DNA of 22,259 bases, from assembly GCA_051003795.1 (NCBI GenBank), contig JBPCKZ010000081.1, positions 1 to 22,259 of the forward strand. Reading direction: 5' to 3'. This document shows positions 15,843 to 22,259 of this stretch, in pieces. This DNA comes from JALYXS01 sp051003795 (GTDB lineage Bacteria > Acidobacteriota > Terriglobia > Bryobacterales > Bryobacteraceae). Position 1 is the stretch's first letter. Each line of letters starts with the position of its first letter. Made by a program: the position numbers and the translations under genes. The notes under the pieces are model-generated. The model made no database searches and was not told the origin of the DNA. It worked only from the letters and a program-made list of their open reading frames with translations.

Positions 15843-18197
15843 CTAACTGCGCATTCTCAGCAACAGGTACATCCCCGCCAGTGAAAACAGCGCGTCCGGC
15901 GCCCACGCCGCCACCGCCGGGGGCAGTTGATTCACGTCGCCGATTTGCTCGAAGAGCTGGCCGACGCCCCAATAAGCCATCGCTATTCCGATACTTACGC
16001 CGATGCCCGCCATCGCCCCGCGATTACCCACTAAGAATCCGAACGGGATCGAGATCATCGCCATGATCAAAGCAAATAACGGCACTGAAAATTTCTTATA
16101 AAGCTGCACCCGCAATCGCACCGTATCGAAGCCGCTCTGTTGCAAATCTTTGATGTACCTTTGGAGCTGCAGATAATTCATCTGCTTATCCTGCTTGACT
16201 TCTTTCAGAAAATAATTCGGAGACTCATTGAGTTCGGGAAATGTCGTGACCTGATAATATTTCACGTTGGTCTCAGACACGCCCTTGACGTCGCGCGACC
16301 AACCGTTCTGAAAAACCCACGTATGCAAAGCCGGCTGCCATTGCGCGCGCTCAGCCGCAATTTCACGCTTTAACGCAAACGAAACCGGCTCAATTTCGTA
16401 AACATTCACGCCGGCCATTACATTTTCCACGGTGTCGAAATATTTATAGTAGTAAATGCGGTTATGGCCGCTGCCGAAAATCCACTTGCGGTCGGGGCGC
16501 AGATACGTCTGGACGGGACGATTTAGAATCTCGTTCCGGATCGCATCTTGTTTTAGATTGGCCTCGGGAATGTAGTAATGATCGAACGCAAACAGCCCCG
16601 CGCTTAAGACCCCGCTAAACAACAGAACCGGCAGGCCCAGCCTTCGCACGCTTACCCCGCACGCCTTGAATGCCGTCACTTCGTTGTGCTTGGTCAACAC
16701 GCTGAAAGTAACCAGAACGGCCATCAACACGCTTATGGGAAGCGTGTCGTAAATCAACTTGGGAGTCAGAAAAGCCAGATATGTGAATACCCGCGCCATC
16801 GGGATCTTGTTTCTCACGATATGGCTAAGCAGTTCGAAAAAGTTATACACCTCCGCCATCAATACGAAGCTCGATAGCAGCAGCACGAAGTAGAACAGGA
16901 AATTGGTCAGGATGTAAGTGTCGACAATCTGAATCAGCAAAAAGCGAATCCCAGGCCTGACGCGTTCTCCGGCGGGACGGCGCGAGGGGGCGACGAACAG
17001 CCGCTTTATCCGCCGCGCCAGGAATGAAATCGCCGCTCCGACCGCGCCGAGAACGTCGCGGCCGCCGGGGCGTTCCAGTCCAGCCAGCAAAATAATTCCG
17101 GCGATTCCGAAGCCCGCGTTCGGAAGCCACGCGGCCAATTCAACGGGCACCAAACGGCGTTGCGCAAGCCCGCTCAAGCTGATGAATGACATGTAATAGC
17201 AGAAAAAAGCCAAAAATATCGCCCACACATACCCCGCCGACTTACCGCCCTTGCGCGACGACACGCCCAGCGGAATTCCCACCAGGCCCAGGAACATGCA
17301 GGCCAGCGGCAGCGCCAGGCGGCTGTTCAGCTCGATTCGGGCTTCCACGCTTTCGTCCGATTGCCGGGGCGCAGTTCGCGTGAATCGCCACAACTCCGGC
17401 GTTCCCATTTCCGTGAACACATGCGCGGGCTTTTTTTCGGAGGGAGCGGACGCCTCGAGGATCTGTTCCCCTCGCGGAAACACGGCGTGGCGGCCAACCG
17501 CGTTCTTCGCGACTTCATGCGTGCTCACGTCCCGCAGCGACAGTTGGATGCGGTTGTTCTTCACGTCGGGCACCGCGATGGCCTCGCGCGCAATCGTGAT
17601 CATCGGCCCTTCGCCCTGCTCTTTCAGGCCGCTGTTGCGCTGATCGGGCGGGGTGAGATCCGCCACGAATACGTTCTTCCAAATCACGAGAGGGCCGGGA
17701 ATCACGTCCTCTACATAAAGAATTTTGTTAGGAAACTGCTCGTCGAAGACGCGCGGCTGCACCTCCGCGGTCAACTGCTCGGCCGCGATCCGGTTCAGAA
17801 TCTTGAATGTGCCGCGGATGGCCATGGGCGTCAGCCACAACGAGGCCGCGCCGGCCAGAAGCGTCGCGATGAACGCGAAGAGCAGCACCGGCGGCGCGAC
17901 GATCCGGCTCGATACTCCGGCGGCCCGCATCGCCGTAATTTCGCCATCCGTCGCCATGCGCCCCAAACCGATCAAAATACCCACCAGCACGCCGAACGGG
18001 ATGGTCAGCGGGAGCACGCGCGGCAGCGCCAAAAGAAAAAGACGGAGAACCGTGGAGGGGTCGGTGGAGCTGCGAGCCAGGATCTCGAATAATTCCTTTC
18101 CGCGGCCTTGCAGGAAAACGACAAACGTCGCCAGCAGCGTTCCCAGCACCGCGCTCGAAATGATTTCCCGGAAAACGTAACGGCTGAGAATCTTCAT
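15843..18197 (-). CDS. Fused LptF-LptG permease of the lipopolysaccharide transporter
   Basis: The product has 784 residues, about twice the size of one LptF or LptG. The two proteins normally form the inner-membrane pair that, with the LptB ATPase, lifts lipopolysaccharide into the Lpt bridge. Residues 1-400 form an LptF-like half: YVFREIISSAVLGTLLATFV, then GRMATDGEITAMRAAGVS, a periplasmic beta-rich section at about 130-290, and a closing membrane bundle. Residues about 415-784 are an LptG-like half: DTYILTNFLFYFVLLLSSFV, then LTKHNEVTAFKACGVSV and a second periplasmic section. A charged linker at about 395-415 joins them. The ATG at 18197 overlaps the stop of the upstream gene (ATGA). Neither lptB nor lptC is seen in the window. 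Confidence 0.92.
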   Translation of the reverse strand: MKILSRYVFREIISSAVLGTLLATFVVFLQGRGKELFEILARSSTDPSTVLRLFLLALPRVLPLTIPFGVLVGILIGLGRMATDGEITAMRAAGVSSRIVAPPVLLFAFIATLLAGAASLWLTPMAIRGTFKILNRIAAEQLTAEVQPRVFDEQFPNKILYVEDVIPGPLVIWKNVFVADLTPPDQRNSGLKEQGEGPMITIAREAIAVPDVKNNRIQLSLRDVSTHEVAKNAVGRHAVFPRGEQILEASAPSEKKPAHVFTEMGTPELWRFTRTAPRQSDESVEARIELNSRLALPLACMFLGLVGIPLGVSSRKGGKSAGYVWAIFLAFFCYYMSFISLSGLAQRRLVPVELAAWLPNAGFGIAGIILLAGLERPGGRDVLGAVGAAISFLARRIKRLFVAPSRRPAGERVRPGIRFLLIQIVDTYILTNFLFYFVLLLSSFVLMAEVYNFFELLSHIVRNKIPMARVFTYLAFLTPKLIYDTLPISVLMAVLVTFSVLTKHNEVTAFKACGVSVRRLGLPVLLFSGVLSAGLFAFDHYYIPEANLKQDAIRNEILNRPVQTYLRPDRKWIFGSGHNRIYYYKYFDTVENVMAGVNVYEIEPVSFALKREIAAERAQWQPALHTWVFQNGWSRDVKGVSETNVKYYQVTTFPELNESPNYFLKEVKQDKQMNYLQLQRYIKDLQQSGFDTVRLRVQLYKKFSVPLFALIMAMISIPFGFLVGNRGAMAGIGVSIGIAMAYWGVGQLFEQIGDVNQLPPAVAAWAPDALFSLAGMYLLLRMRS

Positions 18198-19963
18198 CGC
18201 CGCGTGGCGTCGGTCAGCAGCTTGGGAGAAAGCACCGGTGGAGGAACCACGGGCAGCTTGGGCTGCTCGTCTTCCATCTTAAGGAGTTCCAGATCGTCGA
18301 CCAGAATGGAGGGCGCGATCACGGTCGTTTCCGCCATCGAAGAGCCGGCTCCCATCCGCGCAAACGGGTATCCGTTTTCCAGAAAATCGAAGATGTTGCT
18401 ATCGTCTCCGGCGGCCAGAATATCTTTTAAGGAACGGGCGTTGAACCCGCGAAAGCGCAAGCCCCTTACCAATTCCTCCCGGCCATCGGGATAGACCCGA
18501 TACACCAGCACGGGAAGACTTACCGGCCGGGCGCCGCCCGATTGTCCCGCTCCGCTGAGGATGCGGCGGAGCTCTTCAGTCGATGCGGAGGACGGAAAAT
18601 CCATCTTGCGGACCAGCATCCCGTACGGTTTATTCCGCTGCTGGCAGACGTCCATTAATTTCTTTTTCATCTGCGCGACCGGCATCGCTTCGGTCGAGCG
18701 CACGAAGAGCGTGCTGGCCGCGGCCATGTTCGCGCCGAAACTCCCAGGCAGGCGGGCGCGGCCATTCGATGCGCCAAACCCGCGCATGGGCTGCCGCGTC
18801 AGAAGAAAATTCTTGAGCACGCCCTTTTCGACAATGTTGAGCGGCTTGGGCTTTATGCCTTCGTCGTCTATTAGGTAATGCCCGAATAGCGGATGCCCGT
18901 GCCACTCGGCCTGCGTCGGATCGTCGACGATGTCGAAAGTCTCCGGCAAAACCCGCGCGCCTTGGCGGCCCTCCAATTCGCTGACCGGGATCGATGCCGG
19001 ATAGCCTGGTTCAAGCACCGGCTTGCGCGTAAGCGCCAGGTTCTCGCCGATCAATTCGGCGAAGACCTGGGCGGCGGCAGTGCCTTCAAACAGAACCGGG
19101 CCGGTCCACGTTTCCCCCGCCGGCGCTTCCGCGAGCGCCGTTACATTCTCAGCCACGGCGCGTGCCTCGCGCTGCATCTCCACTTCCGATTCCAGGCGAT
19201 CGATATCGTGCGTTTGGAACACCGCCGCGTCGCGCACCGACATTCCGTCGGCCGCTTGCGCGAGAGCCTTAACCCGAACCAGACCCAACACCGAAGGCGT
19301 GCGCACCTCCCCGCCTTCCGAATTCACATAGTAGTGAGCCTGATCCATCGCCGTAAATTCGACCGAAGAATTCTTGATCTTGGGGTAACTCACGAAAACG
19401 CCGGAGAGTTCCCGCGTGCGCGCGATCCACGGCTCGAAAGCGAAAGGCGCGCCATGAACAGCTTCGATCTCGCGCGAGCTCTCCGCCTTGCTGAAATCCG
19501 GAATCCGGTCGATTACGGAAATGCTCTTTAGCGCGGCGCGCTTGCGCGAAATCGCCTGAAGCGCCGATTTATAATTCTGATCCGTCGCGAGCCAAAGATA
19601 ACGGCGCAGCACCGGATAACTGGCATCGAGCGGAAATCGTTCGATGTCGTAGCGGCTGCCGAAATTATAGCCGCTGCCCACGTAATTAGTGTTGTCGAAA
19701 GCGTAGTCGCCGACCCGCAAATGAATTTGTGGAACCCGAAACCGGCTCTGCTGCGAGGAAATCAGGCCTCCGAGCGTCGCCATCGCGGAATACGAGCGGC
19801 CATCGTCGATCGTGTACTCGATGTAGTAGGGGTTCTCGAGGCCGGGCACTCTCAATGTCATGGAGCGTTTCAGCTCATCGCGCATGGCCCGAAGCATCGC
19901 GTCGTCTTGCGCCCGGAGAATCGGCGCGAACGCCATCAGAACCAGAAACCAGAGGCGCTTCAA
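18194..19963 (-). CDS. Exported TldD/TldE-family protein without the zinc site
   Basis: The product has 589 residues starting at TTG (19963-19961), in a 4-base overlap with the upstream gene. Residues 1-18 are a signal peptide (MKRLWFLVLMAFAPILRA). The family fold is shown by the same order of blocks as its neighbour: YYIEY near 46, ARTREL near 181, YYVNSEGGEVRTP near 211, DDEGI near 366, GVLKNFLLTRQPMRGFGASN near 381, and IAPSILVDDLELLK near 549. Where the catalytic relative has HEIFGH, this protein has AELIGE (302-307). The position of the third ligand, a cysteine, is proline (GYPFAR). It is therefore likely the TldE-like, non-metal partner. It overlaps lptFG downstream. Confidence 0.9.
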   Translation of the reverse strand: MKRLWFLVLMAFAPILRAQDDAMLRAMRDELKRSMTLRVPGLENPYYIEYTIDDGRSYSAMATLGGLISSQQSRFRVPQIHLRVGDYAFDNTNYVGSGYNFGSRYDIERFPLDASYPVLRRYLWLATDQNYKSALQAISRKRAALKSISVIDRIPDFSKAESSREIEAVHGAPFAFEPWIARTRELSGVFVSYPKIKNSSVEFTAMDQAHYYVNSEGGEVRTPSVLGLVRVKALAQAADGMSVRDAAVFQTHDIDRLESEVEMQREARAVAENVTALAEAPAGETWTGPVLFEGTAAAQVFAELIGENLALTRKPVLEPGYPASIPVSELEGRQGARVLPETFDIVDDPTQAEWHGHPLFGHYLIDDEGIKPKPLNIVEKGVLKNFLLTRQPMRGFGASNGRARLPGSFGANMAAASTLFVRSTEAMPVAQMKKKLMDVCQQRNKPYGMLVRKMDFPSSASTEELRRILSGAGQSGGARPVSLPVLVYRVYPDGREELVRGLRFRGFNARSLKDILAAGDDSNIFDFLENGYPFARMGAGSSMAETTVIAPSILVDDLELLKMEDEQPKLPVVPPPVLSPKLLTDATRR

Positions 19964-21672
19964 CGGCCCACTCCGGAATCGCTCGAAACTGCCGTTATGT
20001 CGACGGGAGATGGAAGCAGCGGCGGGCGGTCCTGCGATTTATCCTTCTTTTCGATTTCGATTTCCGAAACTAAAATCGCCGGCGCGACCGCCGAAACCGG
20101 GACATTGCCGGACTCCGCGCCGCAATAGCCGTTGAACACTTCGAGGCGGTTCGACGTTTCCAGAATCTTGCCGAAACTGGCAAGCGGCGTTCCGACAATA
20201 TCGGCTCCGCGAATTAGTTCGTCGGGGCGGCCGTCGGCGTAAACGCGATAGACGATCACCGGGATCACTTTGAACGCTTGCAGGCCCGAGCGGCCCGTGG
20301 TCGTGTAGCCTCCAACGATGTCCTGAAAATACAGGCCGTACGGCCTGCCTTGCTTGCCGACTTCCTCGATCAACATTTCCCGCAGCCGCGCATCCGAAAC
20401 CGCGCGAGAGCTTTCGACCAACAGGTTCGACTGACGCGAAACCACTTCCAGGCCGGGCTGCCGGCGTCCGTGGCCGTTCGATTGGTTGAAGCCTTCGATG
20501 GGCGATCGGGACATCAGAAAAGACCGGAGGATACCCTTGTCTACCACGCGAACGGCGCGCCCGGGGACGCCTTCGTCGTCGAACGTGTACCAGCCGTTGA
20601 GATCCTGGCCCGCCGCCTGGCGGCGCGTGGGATCCATCACCACGGAAAGAAATTCGGGCAGCACTTTTTCCCCAACGCTATGCGTGAATGTCTGGCCTTC
20701 CGCCTCGTCTTTCTGCCGGTGGCCCTCGATCCGGTGGCCGAAAATTTCATGAAAGAACACGCCGGACGCACGGCCGGAGAAGATCGCGGGGCCGACAAAA
20801 GGCTCAGCCACGGGAGCCGCGAGCAGTCCGTTGATGTGCCCTGCAACGCGATCGATGGCGGCGAGCAGTACCTCGTCTTTAGGAAGCGCCCCTGGATCGA
20901 GCGCCTCGAACGTCTCGCCGTCGCTCAGTTCCATTCCGTCCGGCGCTTTCGCTTGAGCGGAAATCACCAGGCGGGCGTAGCCGCGGCCGTGTTGCAAGCG
21001 GCTGCCCTCGGTATTCACGAAATAGCGCGTATCCTCCTGCATCAGAACGTACACGCCCGATGTGAGCACGGCGGGGTATTTCGCAAACGCAAGCGAGAGC
21101 CGGCGTGTGCGCTCGGTCCATTGGTCCACGGGAAACTTCACTTCCTTCATCGGTTCGATCTGCCGCGAAGGAGCTTCTTGCGAAAAATCGTTGGAAGCAT
21201 CGCGGTCGGCAACCTTAACCTGTTGATTGGTGGCGATCTTGATAAGTCTCTCCGCGGCCGCGCGGTAAGTACGGTCGGTCTCCAGCCACACGCGGTGCTT
21301 GATCGCGTTGGGATTGTCGTCGATCGTGATTTGCGCGCCCGAGGTGAACTGCGTCCGCTCCCCGCGAACCCGATGATAATTGTCCAGCTTCGGGCTCCCC
21401 ACGCGCACCGAAACGTCGAGGAAGCGGTTGCGTGTTCGCGTGCTCGCATTGACGGCCCCGAGCGTCGCGCCAAGCATGTGAAAGTTTTGCTCGGTAACTT
21501 CGTACGAGATAAAGTAAGGCGCTGGATCGGACTTGGCTTTCAGTACCTCGAAATTGCGGTGCAACTCTTCGGAAAGCGTATTCAGCATTACGTCGGGTGC
21601 CGCGGCCCGAACCTCGTGCAAGGAGACGTAGACCACAACCAGATAGACCACAACCAGGGGGATGCGCTTCAC
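19960..21672 (-). CDS. Exported TldD-like zinc metalloprotease
   Basis: The product has 570 residues from GTG at 21672-21670. Residues 1-24 look like a signal peptide with an enlarged core, LVVVYLVVVYV. The zinc motif HEIFGH is at 308-313, followed by RIEGHR. C517 in NGYCGAESGNVPV matches the zinc-binding cysteine of E. coli TldD near its end (GTCGKDGQSVPVG). The C-terminal VAPAILVSEIEI strand closes the domain. Canonical TldD works with TldE in the cytosol to cut unfolded peptides such as microcin precursors. Here both family members carry signal peptides, so periplasmic action is inferred. It is the first gene of the block with the zinc-less partner and lptFG, and is divergent from the DUF1080 gene across 73 bases. 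Confidence 0.92.
   Translation of the reverse strand: MKRIPLVVVYLVVVYVSLHEVRAAAPDVMLNTLSEELHRNFEVLKAKSDPAPYFISYEVTEQNFHMLGATLGAVNASTRTRNRFLDVSVRVGSPKLDNYHRVRGERTQFTSGAQITIDDNPNAIKHRVWLETDRTYRAAAERLIKIATNQQVKVADRDASNDFSQEAPSRQIEPMKEVKFPVDQWTERTRRLSLAFAKYPAVLTSGVYVLMQEDTRYFVNTEGSRLQHGRGYARLVISAQAKAPDGMELSDGETFEALDPGALPKDEVLLAAIDRVAGHINGLLAAPVAEPFVGPAIFSGRASGVFFHEIFGHRIEGHRQKDEAEGQTFTHSVGEKVLPEFLSVVMDPTRRQAAGQDLNGWYTFDDEGVPGRAVRVVDKGILRSFLMSRSPIEGFNQSNGHGRRQPGLEVVSRQSNLLVESSRAVSDARLREMLIEEVGKQGRPYGLYFQDIVGGYTTTGRSGLQAFKVIPVIVYRVYADGRPDELIRGADIVGTPLASFGKILETSNRLEVFNGYCGAESGNVPVSAVAPAILVSEIEIEKKDKSQDRPPLLPSPVDITAVSSDSGVGR
21629..21658 (-). repeat. Tandem 15-base duplication in the signal peptide of the TldD-like gene
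   Basis: Two copies of TAGACCACAACCAGA (plus strand), the second differing at its last base, lie end to end at 21629-21643 and 21644-21658. They encode the repeated LVVVY-LVVVY hydrophobic core of the signal peptide, adding five residues in frame. Confidence 0.85.
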
Positions 21673-21745
21673 GATGCAATTGTAGCGCGGGGACTTTCTT
21701 GTCCTTTGGCTGGATTGTGATCGTGATAGTATCTGTTTCTAAGCA

Positions 21746-22259
21746 ATGGTTCGCCGGACATTTTTAAAAGGTCTCCCCGCTGGGCCCGCGTTGCTCGCGG
21801 CCGCAACCGCCGACGGCTTCACGCCAGTGTTCGATGGCAAAAGCTTGCGGGGCTGGACCGTCGAAGGCGGCCCGGAGTCGGCTTTCTACGTGCAGGATGG
21901 CGCGATCGTCGTGCATGAGAGCGCCGGTTTTCCAGCATGGCTGCGGTCCGCCGCGCAGTACGAAAACTTCGATTTCCGCGGCGAATTTTTCATCAAAGGC
22001 TGGATGGATTCGGGAGTCTACTGGCACGCGCCCGAGCACGGACGCCCCGCATGGGTTGGCTTGGAAATGAAGATCTTCCATCAACAAGAAGATCGGCCCG
22101 CGTCCAACTCTATGGGGTCGATTTTCCCGCTCATCGCGCCATCGAAGGTGAACGTCCGCAACAAAGGGGAGTGGAACGATTTCCGGATCGTGATGGATTG
22201 GCCTTCATTACGCGTCTGGACCAACGGAGAAATCGTCCAGGATCTCCATCTCGATACCG
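21746..22259 (+). CDS. Tat-exported DUF1080 (3-keto-disaccharide hydrolase-like) protein, N-terminal part
   Basis: The gene runs off the window; 171 residues are visible from the ATG at 21746. The N-terminus MVRRTFLKGLPAGPALLAAA has a twin-arginine motif (RRTFLK) and a hydrophobic core, so export in folded form by the Tat system is likely. The concanavalin-like DUF1080 domain starts at FTPVFDGKSLRGW (25-37). It continues with FDFRGEFFIKGWMDSGVYW, WVGLEMKIFHQ, SMGSIFPLIAPSK and GEWNDFRIVM. Related proteins act on glycosides, some as 3-keto-disaccharide hydrolases, but many are uncharacterised. There is no clear Shine-Dalgarno sequence. TTGGCT (21706-21711) and TAGTAT (21727-21732) are weak promoter candidates. 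Confidence 0.9.
   Translation, partial: MVRRTFLKGLPAGPALLAAATADGFTPVFDGKSLRGWTVEGGPESAFYVQDGAIVVHESAGFPAWLRSAAQYENFDFRGEFFIKGWMDSGVYWHAPEHGRPAWVGLEMKIFHQQEDRPASNSMGSIFPLIAPSKVNVRNKGEWNDFRIVMDWPSLRVWTNGEIVQDLHLDT

Noticed and set aside
21679..21684. TACAAT as -10 box for the TldD-like gene on the minus strand
   Set aside because: It is only 6 bases from the GTG start and has no fitting -35, so it would require a leaderless message. The evidence is too weak to list.
20278..21720. Long plus-strand open frame of 480 codons opposite the TldD-like gene
   Set aside because: It is antisense to a well-supported gene, lacks recognisable domains and is rich in arginine, histidine and alanine, as expected for a GC-rich shadow frame.
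1..22259. CRISPR arrays, tRNA or rRNA genes, transposases
   Set aside because: No regularly spaced repeats, cloverleaf-like segments or transposase motifs were seen by eye. A dedicated scan was not possible.

Overview
The window looks like the chromosome of an Acidobacteriota member of the Solibacter/Bryobacterales group. It is GC-rich and tightly packed. One subtilase carries the C-terminal domain typical of Candidatus Solibacter secreted proteins (TIGR03437-type), and the right edge holds a Tat-exported DUF1080 protein, a family common in that group. This placement rests on domain recognition, not on a search. No complete mobile element, CRISPR array, tRNA or rRNA was seen.

Layout, left to right. 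1-196: 3' end of an ECF-type sigma factor (+). 178-1844: purM and purN (-), two purine-biosynthesis genes with a 4-base overlap. 1895-5849: three exported amidohydrolase-family proteins (+), each overlapping the next by 4 bases. Only the middle one keeps the metal-binding residues. 5863-6300: dtd (-). 6392-7480: a small basic protein, nikR and acpS (+), fused end to end with no spacing. 7477-8106 and 8111-8581: a CDP-alcohol phosphatidyltransferase and greA (-). 8624-9994: a mercuric-reductase-like flavoprotein (-) whose real N-terminus has no standard start codon. 9991-12390 and 12397-15546: two paralogous secreted subtilases (-). 15571-15839: remnants of two unrelated genes meeting head to head at a small palindrome. 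15843-18197: a fused LptF-LptG permease (-). 18194-21672: two exported TldD/TldE-like proteins (-), one with an intact zinc site and one without. 21746-22259: start of a Tat-exported DUF1080 protein (+).

How the genes work together. The right-hand minus-strand block reads TldD-like, TldE-like, LptFG with stop/start overlaps, so it is probably one transcript that couples a periplasmic peptidase pair to the lipopolysaccharide-export permease. The two subtilases and the flavoprotein form a second minus-strand block. The amidohydrolases form a third. The amidohydrolase and TldD blocks share a pattern: a catalytic member translated next to homologues that have lost the metal ligands. The most unusual points are the exported TldD/TldE pair with LptFG, the amidohydrolase trio, the flavoprotein with no canonical start, and the relic junction near 15.7 kb.
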